Source: Myxococcus virescens
GTDB lineage: Bacteria > Myxococcota > Myxococcia > Myxococcales > Myxococcaceae
Length of the DNA: 64,000 nt
Direction of reading: 5' to 3'
Assembly (NCBI RefSeq): GCF_900101905.1
Contig: NZ_FNAJ01000001.1
Coordinates: 1,054,001-1,118,000 of the forward strand
In this document: positions 28,052 through 36,913 of the stretch, piece after piece
How the letters are laid out: every line of letters begins with the position of its first letter
Position numbering within the stretch: the first letter of the stretch is position 1
The notes under the pieces: generated by a model
Databases searched by the model: none
What the model was told of the DNA's origin: nothing
The model's input: only the letters and a program-made list of their open reading frames with translations
Position numbers and translations under genes: made by a program

Positions 28052-29815
28052 GTGGCTCCCCGTCCTTCTCCTCACGTCTATCGTCGGCTCCTCGGCTACC
28101 TCCGCCCGTACCGGCTGCTGCTCGCCGCGGGTGTCGGCGCGTCCGTGGCCGCGGCCATCGCCACGTCCGCCTATGCCTGGGTGGTGGGCCCCCTGCTGCG
28201 CGCGCTGCTCACCCACGAGCCCGTCACCGTCGCCGGGGTATCCCTGCCGGGAGACGCCCTGCTCAAGCGGCTGCCCCTGCTCGTCGTGGCCGTGGCCATC
28301 GTGAAGGCCACCGCGCAGTTCCTCCAGGGCGGGCTGATGCAGCGGCTGGGGCAGCGCGTGATGGCGGACCTGCGCGGGTTCCTCTACGGACGGCTGCTCG
28401 GCCAGCCGCCCGCGTTCTTCGAGCGGCGGCACTCCGGCGAGCTGCTGGCGCGCTTCACCGCGGACGTGCCCCTGGTCGAGTTCTCCGTGACGCAGGCGCT
28501 CACGTCCTACGTGAAGGACGGGCTGCAGATCATCGCGCTGCTCGCCACCTGCTTCTTCATCGACAAGACGCTGTTCCTCTTCACCTTCGTCGTCGTGCCG
28601 GTGACGGTGCTGCCCATCAACCGCTTCGCGCGCTCACTGAAGAAGGTGGCCACGCGCTCGCAGGAGCGGCTGGGCTCGCTGACGGCGCTCACCGCCGAGC
28701 AGCTCCAGAACCTGCCCGTGGTGCAGGCCTTCCGCGGACAGCCGCGGGCGCTGGAGGCCTTCGAGGTGGAGGCGGACAAGTACCTGGGGGAGATGCGCCG
28801 CTCGCTCTTCCTGCGTGGCGCGGTGAGCCCCACGGTGGAGCTCCTGGGCATCGCCGGCGTGGCCATGGCGGTGGCCTGGGGCGCGCGCGCGGTGGCGGCG
28901 GACCCCGCGTTGGCGGGGCGGCTGCTCTCCTTCATGGCCGCCGCGTTGCTGCTGTACCAGCCCGTGAAGTCGCTCAGCGGCACGCTGTCACAGGTGCTGA
29001 CGGGCATGGCCGCCGCGGAGCGCCTCTTCGCCTTGGCGGACGAGCCGGCCGCGCCGGACGTGGGCGACGCCGCCGGGCCGCTGTCGCGCGAGCTGAGGCT
29101 GGAAGGCGTGCGGGCCACCTACGCGGACGGACGCGAGGCGCTGCGCGGGGTGGACCTGGTAGTGCCCGCTGGCGCGCGCGTGGCGCTGGTGGGGCCCTCC
29201 GGCGCGGGCAAGACGACGCTGTTCTCCGTGCTGCTGGGCTTCTTGCCCACGTCGGGCGGACAGGTGCTGTGGGACGGGGCGCCGCTGACGGCGCTCCAGC
29301 CGTCCAGCGTGCGCGGCCAGGTGGCGTGGGTGCCCCAGGAGCCAGTGCTCTTCTCCGGCACCGTGCGGCACAACCTCCGCCTGGGCCGGCCCGAGGCGAC
29401 GGACGAGGAGCTGTGGGAAGCGCTGCGGCTGGCGCACGCGGACGACTTCGTCCGCTCGCTTCCCGGTGGCCTGGATGAGTTGGTGGGCGAGCGCGGCGGC
29501 CGGTTGTCCGGCGGACAGCGGCAGCGGCTGGTGCTGGCGCGGGCCTTCCTGTGCCGGCCGTCGGTGCTGCTGCTGGACGAGCCCACCAGCGCGCTCGACG
29601 CGGCGAGCGAGGCCGCGGTGGGGGAAGGCCTGGTCGCCCTGATGAAGGGGCGCACGGTGCTCGTCATCGCGCACCGGCTGTCCACGGTGCGTGACGCGGA
29701 CCTGATTGCCGTGGTGGAGGCCGGCCGCGTGGTGGAGGCCGGCACCCACGCGGAACTGCTCGCCCTGCGGGGCCGGTACACGCAGCTCCTGGGCGAAGGC
29801 GCCGTCGCGGCGTGA
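28052..29815 (+). CDS. ABC exporter, fused membrane and ATPase domains (MsbA-like)
   Basis: 587 residues, the size of an MsbA-type half-transporter. Six membrane helices lie in residues 1-320. The ATPase domain has Walker A GPSGAGKTT near 387, signature LSGGQRQRL and Walker B LLLDEPTSALDA, with the D-loop and switch His in VLVIAHRLSTV. It should homodimerise to export lipid A, lipid or drug; substrate is not readable. The start is the GTG at 28052, the first in-frame start after a stop. No accessory gene is linked. Confidence 0.9.
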   Translation: MAPRPSPHVYRRLLGYLRPYRLLLAAGVGASVAAAIATSAYAWVVGPLLRALLTHEPVTVAGVSLPGDALLKRLPLLVVAVAIVKATAQFLQGGLMQRLGQRVMADLRGFLYGRLLGQPPAFFERRHSGELLARFTADVPLVEFSVTQALTSYVKDGLQIIALLATCFFIDKTLFLFTFVVVPVTVLPINRFARSLKKVATRSQERLGSLTALTAEQLQNLPVVQAFRGQPRALEAFEVEADKYLGEMRRSLFLRGAVSPTVELLGIAGVAMAVAWGARAVAADPALAGRLLSFMAAALLLYQPVKSLSGTLSQVLTGMAAAERLFALADEPAAPDVGDAAGPLSRELRLEGVRATYADGREALRGVDLVVPAGARVALVGPSGAGKTTLFSVLLGFLPTSGGQVLWDGAPLTALQPSSVRGQVAWVPQEPVLFSGTVRHNLRLGRPEATDEELWEALRLAHADDFVRSLPGGLDELVGERGGRLSGGQRQRLVLARAFLCRPSVLLLDEPTSALDAASEAAVGEGLVALMKGRTVLVIAHRLSTVRDADLIAVVEAGRVVEAGTHAELLALRGRYTQLLGEGAVAA

Positions 29816-29909
29816 AGGCGGCGCGCGGCCCTGGCTGATGCCGGACACCCCTCCCGCTTCCGGCCTTGCACCTCCACCGTCGCTCTGCCAGCGTCCCTGG
29901 CTGACTTCG

Positions 29910-30287
29910 ATGCGTCCCCGGGAGCCCCTGTCCCTCAACGCCCTGCTGCTCGTCCCCGCCCTGGCGCTCGCGGCCCTGGCGTGTGTGGCGGTGTCAGCTC
30001 GGCAGGGCCCCCTGGCCACCGCAGCCACCCTGACGCTGCTGCTGCTCCCCATCGTCTTCCGGTTGTGGACACGCACCTGGTACCGCGGGCTCGTGCTGCG
30101 CGGTGTGGGCGTCTTCCTGATGGGCATGCACGTGCCCCTGCTGCTGGCCGGCGTCCTCGCCTATGGCCGCATCGGTTGCAGCGGCGGCGGGTGTCCCAAG
30201 CTCTACCTGCTGGGTGTGCTCGTCTCTCCCGTCGCAGGGGTGCTGGCGAGCGTCATCTACTGGCTCGTGGGTCGTCCCCCGGTCTAA
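29910..30287 (+). CDS. Small membrane protein of unknown function
   Basis: 125 residues with about four hydrophobic segments (LLLVPALALAALACVAVSA; AATLTLLLLPIVFRLW; GVGVFLMGMHVPLLLAGVLAYG; YLLGVLVSPVAGVLASVIYWLV). A Cys pair in RIGCSGGGCPK could form a disulfide or bind metal. ATG 29910 is the best start, though ATG 29838 in the same frame is possible and neither has a clear ribosome site. No family recognised. Confidence 0.55.
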   Translation: MRPREPLSLNALLLVPALALAALACVAVSARQGPLATAATLTLLLLPIVFRLWTRTWYRGLVLRGVGVFLMGMHVPLLLAGVLAYGRIGCSGGGCPKLYLLGVLVSPVAGVLASVIYWLVGRPPV

Positions 30288-30303
30288 TTTCACAGGCTTA
30301 ACC

Positions 30304-30321
30304 GGAGAGACTACTCTCTCC
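30304..30321 (+). other. 7-bp hairpin holding the SD-like GGAGAGA just before a membrane-protein gene
   Basis: GGAGAGA (30304-30310) pairs perfectly with TCTCTCC (30315-30321) around CTAC, ending 4 bp before the ATG at 30326. It is 17 bp after the previous stop, so it may be a small terminator, or it may hide the purine-rich site and restrain translation. Confidence 0.4.
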
Positions 30322-30325
30322 TGAA

Positions 30326-31423
30326 ATGCTCGTTCCGCTCCGGCTTCGTCTCGCGCCCGGCCTGGCCGTGGCGCTGGCCGTGCCCATCACAGTGTTCGTG
30401 TGGTGCTTCACACTGGGTCCCCTGCTGGAGGGGATGGCCGGGGTGTCGCACGCATTCCAGGCGGCCGGGCCATTCGCCGCGCTGGTGGCGCTGGCGCTGG
30501 CGCTGGAGGTGCCGCTGCTGTCCCTGGCGCTGGTCGGCTCCGGCATGGAGCGGCGGGTGCCCTTGTCCGCGATGCTGGGACTGGCCACGTTGCCGTGGAT
30601 GCTGGGGTTGATGGGCACCGAGGTCCTGATGGACCGGGTGCTGGTCTCCCTGCCCCGGCTGGACACGGTGGAGGCGGGCTTGGTGCTGGCGACCAGCACG
30701 GGAGAGGCCATGGCGCCGCGGCTGCTGGGCGCCTGGACGAGCACCGCGCTGCTGCTGGGGCTGGCGCTGGGACTGGCGCTGGCGCACTTCGGCCCCACGG
30801 GCTTCCGGGAGGCCGCGGGCCCCCGCAACCGCGGACTGTTGCTGGCCAGCGGCGTCTCCGCGGCCCTGGCCTCGGTGGCCATGGTGGGCGCGCTCGAGGC
30901 CCGCCACCTGCTGAGCTTCCTCACCAGCCTGGCGCGGATGCCGGACGCGGAGCGCTCGGAGTTGATCGCCACGGGGCTTGCCGCGACGGCGAACCTGCGC
31001 GCGCTGCGGTGGACGTGCACCGGGGTGCTGGCGGTGCTGGGACTGACGCTGCTGATGGCCCGGCGCGTCGGGGAAGACGCCCACACGCCGCTGGGCTGGT
31101 CCGCCCGGCTGGTGCCCGCCACCGCGGTGGCCGTGCTGCTGGTGCTGGATGCGCAGCCGGTGAACTCCGCCACGGAACACCCGCCGGTGGCCATTCCCGC
31201 CGAACACGGCGAGGGCCCCTCGGGGAGCATGCCGCAGCCGCCCTCCGGAGACGTGAGCCCCGCTCAGCCCATCAAGATGAACGCCAGCATCCCGAACCCC
31301 ACCAGCAACCCCAGGGCGAGCACCAGCAGCATCGTCATGCCCTCACCGGGCCGCACCACCGGAGGCGTGACATCCTCCACCACCGCCACCGCAGCGGGCG
31401 GCACGTCGAAGACGGCGGCCTGA
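30326..31423 (+). CDS. Polytopic membrane protein of unknown function
   Basis: 365 residues. About six hydrophobic helices occupy residues 10-275 (LAVALAVPITVFVWCFTLGPLL; AALVALALALEVPLLSLALVG; LLLGLALGLALAHFG). The last 90 residues are Ser/Thr/Pro-rich. From residue about 313 on, the gene runs over the 3' end of the convergent gene at 31264-31899, so its tail may be an accidental read-through extension. No family recognised. Confidence 0.6.
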   Translation: MLVPLRLRLAPGLAVALAVPITVFVWCFTLGPLLEGMAGVSHAFQAAGPFAALVALALALEVPLLSLALVGSGMERRVPLSAMLGLATLPWMLGLMGTEVLMDRVLVSLPRLDTVEAGLVLATSTGEAMAPRLLGAWTSTALLLGLALGLALAHFGPTGFREAAGPRNRGLLLASGVSAALASVAMVGALEARHLLSFLTSLARMPDAERSELIATGLAATANLRALRWTCTGVLAVLGLTLLMARRVGEDAHTPLGWSARLVPATAVAVLLVLDAQPVNSATEHPPVAIPAEHGEGPSGSMPQPPSGDVSPAQPIKMNASIPNPTSNPRASTSSIVMPSPGRTTGGVTSSTTATAAGGTSKTAA

Positions 31424-31899
31424 GCCGTCGTCACGACGGGCGCCTCCACGGCGGGCAGCGTGGGCTCCGAGGGACGGACAAGGCCGCCCTTCATCTCCAG
31501 GCCCTCGCGCGCCAGCGCCAGCACCCGCTGCATGTGGAGCAGGTAGCGGTCCTGTCCCGTGTACGTGCCCATGGCGAGCGCGGCGCGCATCAGCCGCTGC
31601 GGCACGAGCTCCGGGTCCGTCTGGACCACCGCCGCGGCCGTGGGCTTGCCGCCGCCGCGCTCCAGGTAGCCGGTGCGCACGCCCTCACCGCTGGCCCACA
31701 CGTAGTGGTCCTCCAGCAGCGTGAGCTCCTGCCGGCGCACGCGCCCCTCTGAATCCACCAGGGACATCAGCTCCGCGCCGTCCGGGCACAGGTGCCAGAC
31801 GGTGCGCAGCCCATTCTCGCCGGGCGGGCCTTCCACCGCGTGGACGCGATAGAGCGCCTGCACCGCGGTCTTCAACGTTTCCACGGAGGTTTCTGCCAT
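31264..31899 (-). CDS. Unknown tail-anchored membrane protein
   Basis: 211 residues from ATG 31899. Residues 1-130 form a soluble domain (TLKTAVQALYRVHAVEGPPGENG, ELMSLVDSEGRVRRQELTLLEDHYVWASGEG, GTYTGQDRYLLHMQRVLALAREGLEMKGG). A Val/Pro-rich linker follows, and the protein ends with one hydrophobic helix (TMLLVLALGLLVGFGMLAFILMG), so it should be anchored by its C-terminus with the body in the cytoplasm. Its last 160 bp overlap the convergent membrane-protein gene. Family unknown. Confidence 0.62.
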   Translation of the reverse strand: MAETSVETLKTAVQALYRVHAVEGPPGENGLRTVWHLCPDGAELMSLVDSEGRVRRQELTLLEDHYVWASGEGVRTGYLERGGGKPTAAAVVQTDPELVPQRLMRAALAMGTYTGQDRYLLHMQRVLALAREGLEMKGGLVRPSEPTLPAVEAPVVTTAQAAVFDVPPAAVAVVEDVTPPVVRPGEGMTMLLVLALGLLVGFGMLAFILMG

Positions 31900-32022
31900 G
31901 TCTGAACGAAGACTAGGTGCGAAGGTCCCAAAACGAAAGACGACCCACCGCCCGTCTGCCTGTCGGCCCCGCTCCTCTCGCACCTGGAGCCTCCCTACTG
32001 TTCACACCAGGAGGATTGAGCC

Positions 32023-32247
32023 ATGGCCATCACCCTTCCGGATGAGCCCATCGAGACGCCCTTCGAGGTCCCCGCCAACCGCCCCGAAGTCACGGACGAG
32101 CCCACCGACGCCTTCATGAAGGCGCAGGTGAGCTGGGATGGCTGGGCCGCGCACGGAGGCGGCCACGTCCCGGAAGACTACGCGTGGACCTCCAATCCCA
32201 AGGAGCGCCAGGACGAGCTGATGGGCGAATGGCCCGCCGGGTCATGA
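32023..32247 (+). CDS. Small acidic protein of unknown function
   Basis: 74 residues with a near-perfect ribosome site (AGGAGG, 9 bases before the ATG), which argues strongly that it is expressed. The sequence is acidic, Trp-containing (VSWDGWAAHGGGHVPEDYAWTSNPKERQ) and has no membrane segment. It is divergent from the tail-anchored protein gene. No family recognised. Confidence 0.6.
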   Translation: MAITLPDEPIETPFEVPANRPEVTDEPTDAFMKAQVSWDGWAAHGGGHVPEDYAWTSNPKERQDELMGEWPAGS

Positions 32248-32293
32248 AGCCGCGTGCGCCCGCCCGTCCGCTGTGCTTAGCGTGCCTGCCCAC

Positions 32294-33055
32294 ATGAGCC
32301 GCTCCCGCGACAGAGGTGATGACTTCCACCGCCACTTCGAGGGCGCCCAGACGCTCGACGGCCTGCTGGACCTGGCCGGCAGCGGGCTGGACAGCGCCCA
32401 GGTCCTCGAACGCATGCGGGACGCCCGCGCCGATGGCACGCCCCCCAGCGACGTCATCCCCGCGCTGTTCGACGAGGAGCCGCGCTTCCCCTCCCCCGAA
32501 ATCGCCCGGCGCCTGTACCAGAACCTGCTGGGCCTCTGGGATTTGGTGGCGGAGGGAAAACACGTGCGGCTGGAAGACGAGGCCCGCCCGCCCCGCCCGA
32601 AGAAGGTGAAGGCCCCCGCGCCCGCGCCCTTCCACCCGGGGACGCCCACGGGCGAATTCGTGGAGGCCGCCTGGCGTTATTTGGAGGACGACGAGAAGAC
32701 GCGCACGCGCTTCACCCATGCCTTCGAAAACCGGCAGGACGCGCTGCTGGGCGCGCTTGACGCGGCGGCGCTCACGGACGAAGGATATGGCGTCGCCCGC
32801 CACCTGCTCCTCGAGCTGTACGCCATGTTGGAGCTGGGCTGGCCGCCGGGACTCACGTCCATCAAGCCGGCGGTGCTGGAGGCGGACACGGATGCCCCGC
32901 CAGTGCCTCAGCCGCTGAAGGACTACGCGGACGAGGCGCTCTTCGAGGCGGAGCAGGACGAGGAGCAGCCCCTGTCCTCCCAGGAACTGGAGGTGGTGCG
33001 GCGCCTCGTCCATCGCGGACTGGCGGCGCTGTGGGGCGCTCGCAAGGAGAGATGA
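32294..33055 (+). CDS. Unknown helical acidic protein
   Basis: 253 residues from ATG 32294 (MSRSRDRGDD). Two helical regions (FEGAQTLDGLLDLAGSGLDSAQVLERM and WRYLEDDEKTRTRFTHAFENRQDALLGALD) are joined by a Lys/Pro/Ala linker (RPPRPKKVKAPAPAPF). The C-terminus is acidic. No known domain was recognised. The next gene follows after 3 bp, so the two are translated together. Confidence 0.6.
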   Translation: MSRSRDRGDDFHRHFEGAQTLDGLLDLAGSGLDSAQVLERMRDARADGTPPSDVIPALFDEEPRFPSPEIARRLYQNLLGLWDLVAEGKHVRLEDEARPPRPKKVKAPAPAPFHPGTPTGEFVEAAWRYLEDDEKTRTRFTHAFENRQDALLGALDAAALTDEGYGVARHLLLELYAMLELGWPPGLTSIKPAVLEADTDAPPVPQPLKDYADEALFEAEQDEEQPLSSQELEVVRRLVHRGLAALWGARKER

Positions 33056-33058
33056 AGG

Positions 33059-33622
33059 ATGGCCAAGGACAGGGACGACAACGGCGGCGGCGGCTTCTCC
33101 GGCAAGCGCAACAAGAGCTGGCGCGAAATCGACGCGGGGCGCGGCAAGGGCAGCAAGTACGCCTCCCGCCAGGATGACCCCGCGCAGCAGAAGCTGGAGC
33201 GCAGCGCGAGCTACCAGAAGTACAAGGCCGCCGCGGACGCGCTCTTCACCGGCGGCGAGCTGCCGGAGGGGCTGGCGAAGACGTTCGACCCCGAGGGCAA
33301 GCGCAAGGCCCAGAAGCAGGCCATGCAGAAGGTCACCGAGTCCGAGACGCGCGCCGACTGGGTGAAGGCCGTGGTGGACTACCTGGAGAAGTACCCGGAG
33401 CTGCCCGAGGACGCGTACTTCCTCGACAGCCTGCTGGACCACCCGCGCGAGCGCATCGTCGACAAGGCGCTGGCGAAGCTGGAGGTGCTCGGGGAGGAAG
33501 GCAAGCTGAAGACCAAGGTGCCGCAGAGCCTGGACCAGCGCCTGAAGTCCGTCGAGCTGACGAGCATGGATCCCGACATGCAGGGCCGCGCCAAGGCGCT
33601 GCGCGAGAAGCTGCGCGCCTGA
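33059..33622 (+). CDS. Unknown charged helical protein
   Basis: 187 residues. AAGGAGAGATGAAGG in front of ATG 33059 is a strong ribosome site partly inside the end of the previous gene. A Gly/Lys-rich N-terminus (NGGGGFSGKRNKSWREIDAGRGKGSK) leads to helices (KYKAAADALFTGGELPEGLAK; WVKAVVDYLEKYPELPEDAYFLDSLLDH). The basic start suggests nucleic-acid or partner binding; this is inference. It is coupled to the gene before it. Confidence 0.62.
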   Translation: MAKDRDDNGGGGFSGKRNKSWREIDAGRGKGSKYASRQDDPAQQKLERSASYQKYKAAADALFTGGELPEGLAKTFDPEGKRKAQKQAMQKVTESETRADWVKAVVDYLEKYPELPEDAYFLDSLLDHPRERIVDKALAKLEVLGEEGKLKTKVPQSLDQRLKSVELTSMDPDMQGRAKALREKLRA

Positions 33623-33625
33623 GCT

Positions 33626-34426
33626 TCAGCGCACGACGGCGGCGGGCCCAGGCGGCGGCGGTGGCACGCTCCGTCCGCCGCGGTACACCAGCACCACGGC
33701 CCGCTGGTTCCCCTCGCCCGGCTCGTGCACCACGCGCAGCTCCTCGCCCGCGCGCACGTAGAAGGACGTCTCCCCCTCCTCCAGCCTCCAGCCCGCGCGC
33801 GTGAGCGCCTGGGCGTAGAAGGCGTCCACGGCCTCGCCGGACAATGGGACGTGGAAGGCGAGCGTGCGTGAGCTCTCGCTGTTGACGCGCAACACCTGGC
33901 TGGCCTGGGGCGGCATGGGCGCGAAGTCCCCCGCCGCCGCCGGGTCCCTGCGCAGGGCGTGATTGGCCTCACCGAGGTACATCATCGTGGTGCGGTCCGG
34001 CCGCGGCTGGAAGATGACGGTGTAGGTGATGCCCCGGTGGCCGTCGATGGCGGTGAGCATCACCGCGCCGCTGGCGAGCTGCGGCTGCTCGTGGCCCGGT
34101 GGCAGGTGCAGGCCCGCCTGGATGAAGGCGTCCGCGAAGCGCTGCACCAGGTCATCCATCCGCTCCTTCGCGTGCACGGCGCGCAGCGCGACGGGGATGC
34201 CCCCTGCCTCGACGATTTCGTTCGACTCGACGGTGTCGATGACCTGCACGCGGGGCCAGGCGAAGCGCGGCCGCGCGGGAGGCTCGGGCTGTGCCGGGGG
34301 CGCGGCGGGTGCCTTGCCCGCCGAGCCCTGTGCGGCCACGGGTGCCTTCGCCGCCGTGCCCTGGGCCACCACCGGCGCCGCGCCGAGCAGGGACGCCGTG
34401 ACGAGCAGCCCCCGGCGCCACGTCAC
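33626..34426 (-). CDS. Secreted protein linked to Tad-like pilus genes
   Basis: 266 residues. The signal peptide (residues 1-22, VAQ) is followed by a Pro/Ala-rich segment to about 55, then a soluble domain (VIDTVESNEIVEAGGIPVALRAVHAKERMDDLVQRFADAF; SSRTLAFHVPLSGEAVDAFYAQALTRAGWRLEEGETSFYVRAG). The start is a GTG that overlaps the TGA of the previous gene (GTGA at 34423-34426), so it is co-translated with the pseudopilin-like proteins. It is probably a periplasmic helper of that machine; the family is unknown. Confidence 0.65.
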   Translation of the reverse strand: MTWRRGLLVTASLLGAAPVVAQGTAAKAPVAAQGSAGKAPAAPPAQPEPPARPRFAWPRVQVIDTVESNEIVEAGGIPVALRAVHAKERMDDLVQRFADAFIQAGLHLPPGHEQPQLASGAVMLTAIDGHRGITYTVIFQPRPDRTTMMYLGEANHALRRDPAAAGDFAPMPPQASQVLRVNSESSRTLAFHVPLSGEAVDAFYAQALTRAGWRLEEGETSFYVRAGEELRVVHEPGEGNQRAVVLVYRGGRSVPPPPPGPAAVVR

Positions 34427-35373
34427 CGCGGCACCCCGAGCCAGTGGTTCGCGCGGCCCACCTTGTACGAGCGGATGTTGGGCGCGTCGAAGGGCGTCAC
34501 CTCCCAGCGCGTCTGGCCGCCGGCGTGCGTGGAGCCGAGGTTCTCCTCGTAGTTGTCCTCCTCGCCGCGGAAGCTCATGAAGAACTGGTCTTCATTGACG
34601 CCGGTCGCGCCGGTAATCGCCGCGAGCGCGGAGCCGGCGTTACCCGCCGCACCGTTGGCCCGGTACACGCGCTGCGCCCACTCGTAGTAGTCCAGGTTGG
34701 CGCACCGGCGCGCGCCGTTGACGTTGAGCGCGCAGGCCCGGCCCTCCTCCACGCCGCCCAGCCCCCAGTCATCCAGCAGCATGCCGAAGCGCGCCGTGCA
34801 GCGGCCGCCCGAGGCGCGCCCGGCGGCGCACACCGTGAAGGCATCGGCGGCCCGGCGCTGGGACACCTTGAAGAACCCCTCCCGGCCATTCTCCAGATAG
34901 CGGCCAATCCGGACGCCGCGAATGCTCGAGGACGCGGTGCACCCCATGCCCTGCGTCCCCATGGCGATGGTGCCGGCCAGGTCCGGGTCGGCATCCGCCA
35001 TGGCGAGGCCGCGCACGGTGCCCGGCAGCTCCGGGCGGCAATCCACCTGGATGGGCTGCGCGCGGGCAATGGCCTGCTGGACGGCCACGCCCGTGCGGCC
35101 CATGCGCTGACGTCCGTCGAAGTCCGCGTAGCGGCCATTGGCCTCCGCCTCGGCGGCGAGCACCGTGCCCCGTCGGCCCCACTCGTTGTCCTGCGGGTCG
35201 TGCATCACCCGGCCGGTGGCGTTCCACATCGCGAAGTTGGCGGCCTCCTGCACCTTGAGCGTCAGCGCGCCCACCTCGGCGAAGTAGATGCCGAACAGCA
35301 GGATGGTGACGAACACCATCACCCCCAGCGCCGTCTCCACCAGCGACTGGCCTCGTGCATGGCGAACCCGCAT
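34423..35373 (-). CDS. TadE-like pseudopilin/assembly protein
   Basis: 316 residues. RGQSLVETALGVMVFVTILLFGIYFAEVG (residues 7-35) is a TadE N-terminus: the basic GQ-x-LVE entry motif followed by one membrane helix. The rest is a Cys-containing periplasmic domain (CRPELPGTVRG, GMGCTASSSI, RRCANLDYYEW). TadE-like proteins are minor pilins for Flp/Tad pili. ATG 35373 lies one base after the TGA of the gene before it (TGA-C-ATG), and its own stop overlaps the next gene. Confidence 0.78.
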   Translation of the reverse strand: MRVRHARGQSLVETALGVMVFVTILLFGIYFAEVGALTLKVQEAANFAMWNATGRVMHDPQDNEWGRRGTVLAAEAEANGRYADFDGRQRMGRTGVAVQQAIARAQPIQVDCRPELPGTVRGLAMADADPDLAGTIAMGTQGMGCTASSSIRGVRIGRYLENGREGFFKVSQRRAADAFTVCAAGRASGGRCTARFGMLLDDWGLGGVEEGRACALNVNGARRCANLDYYEWAQRVYRANGAAGNAGSALAAITGATGVNEDQFFMSFRGEEDNYEENLGSTHAGGQTRWEVTPFDAPNIRSYKVGRANHWLGVPR

Positions 35374-35374
35374 G

Positions 35375-36913
35375 TCAGTAGCCCCTGTCGCCGGGGCCAC
35401 CGCCCCGGTAGCCCACGGAGTGCAGCTCTCGCAGCGCCCGCGCATGACCGGAGAAGCCGGCGGCGGACAGGCTGTCCGCGGGCCGGTCATCCCGGGCGCC
35501 CTCCGCGCTCACCAGCGTGGCGCGCCAGAAGGGGTTGAGGAAGTTGGGAGGCTCGCGCCAGCCGCCGCCCTGCGCCGCGGGCCGGGGCCGGTGGTAGTAG
35601 ACCATGCCGGCGGAGAGGGCCACCTGGTTGCGGTGCACGTCCTCGCGGCCCGTGGGGCGGATGCGGCCCAGCGGGCTGCTGTTGTCGAACTCTGTTTCAG
35701 TCCCCGCGAAGCGGAAGCGGAAGAAGAGGTTCCATGGGTCCGGGCGGGCCCGGCGCTCCGCGCTCGCGTAGTCCCGGTACAGCATGCTGTACAGCTTGGG
35801 CTGGCCGTAGTGGTTGGACGCGCCCGCGTGCAGTTCGTCCACGTTGTAGCCAACGGAGTAGGGCCAGATGCCGGGGCACACCGAGCACGCGCCCAGCGTG
35901 TGCGTCTCGTAGGTTGGCTTGCCGTCCTCCGGCGCCTGGCCCGGGGGCATGCGCGCGCCGTAGACGTGCTGGTCCTCGTGCGTCTGCTCCTCATCGGACA
36001 TCACCCACGCATCCGTCGCGATGGGCGGAAGCGTCGGCGCTCGGGTGCAGCGCGTGGGGATGACGACGCGCCCGTGGTCATGCGCCGTCGAGTTGCGGCC
36101 CGAGACGGTGTGGTACGTCGCGGGGTCCATCTGCGACACCGAGCCGTAGCGGCGAAAGCTGGTGGAGATGGCGGCGCCGCCGGTGCCGAAGCCGGCGGTG
36201 CCTCCCGGACGGTTGTGGACCCACGTCCACCCCATGCTCCCCATGGTGGCGTTGAGCGCGGGGGTGCCGCCGCCCGAAGGGCAGAGCGCGCCGTCCCCCA
36301 CGCCGCAGCCATAGGTGCCCGCCTTGATGGACTGGATGACGGCGTCGCGCTCCGGGACGTCGTTGCCACCATTGAGCTCGGAGAAGCTCTTGGCCGCGCC
36401 AGCGGACGGCGCGCGGAGCTCCGAGTTGACCGCCTGCGCGACACGCCGGGTGAGCTCCTGCTCCGCGATGTGCTCGCTCAGGAGCTTGCCGTAGATGTTG
36501 AGCCCGGCCTGGAACAGGTTGCCGGCCCGCCCCTGGAGCTGCTGCACCTGCACGGCGGCGGCCGCGTCCGCGGCGAACCACACCGGCGGCGGGATGGAGC
36601 CGGGGCAGGCCACGTCGTGCGCCGCGTATTCCTGGCTGCTGTGGCTGATGAGCGACTGGGTGCCGGCCATGGCCACCATGTGCGCCACCTGGGCGCGGTT
36701 CATCACCGAGATGGCGTTGAAGGCGCGCGCCGTGGCCACCGCCTGGCTGTAGGCGGCCGCGTCGGCGGCCATCTGGATTTCGACGCGCTCCTTGGCGCGC
36801 ATGCCGAAACCCAGTGTCATCAGCACCATCAACGTCAGCAGCAGCAGCGTCAGCGCGAACAGCACCAGCGCCTGGCCTCGCCGCGAGTGCCTCACGAGCC
36901 GTGGAGATTGCAC
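35375..36913 (-). CDS. TadG-like Flp-pilus assembly protein
   Basis: 512 residues. RRGQALVLFALTLLLLTLMVLMTLGFGM (11-38) is a TadG/TadE-type export helix; a large extracellular domain with several Cys follows. The start is a GTG at 36913, six bases after GGGAGG, which lies inside the previous gene, so the genes overlap by 22 bp. The chain is long for a minor pilin, as TadG usually is. No VWA metal motif (DxSxS) was noticed. Confidence 0.72.
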   Translation of the reverse strand: MQSPRLVRHSRRGQALVLFALTLLLLTLMVLMTLGFGMRAKERVEIQMAADAAAYSQAVATARAFNAISVMNRAQVAHMVAMAGTQSLISHSSQEYAAHDVACPGSIPPPVWFAADAAAAVQVQQLQGRAGNLFQAGLNIYGKLLSEHIAEQELTRRVAQAVNSELRAPSAGAAKSFSELNGGNDVPERDAVIQSIKAGTYGCGVGDGALCPSGGGTPALNATMGSMGWTWVHNRPGGTAGFGTGGAAISTSFRRYGSVSQMDPATYHTVSGRNSTAHDHGRVVIPTRCTRAPTLPPIATDAWVMSDEEQTHEDQHVYGARMPPGQAPEDGKPTYETHTLGACSVCPGIWPYSVGYNVDELHAGASNHYGQPKLYSMLYRDYASAERRARPDPWNLFFRFRFAGTETEFDNSSPLGRIRPTGREDVHRNQVALSAGMVYYHRPRPAAQGGGWREPPNFLNPFWRATLVSAEGARDDRPADSLSAAGFSGHARALRELHSVGYRGGGPGDRGY

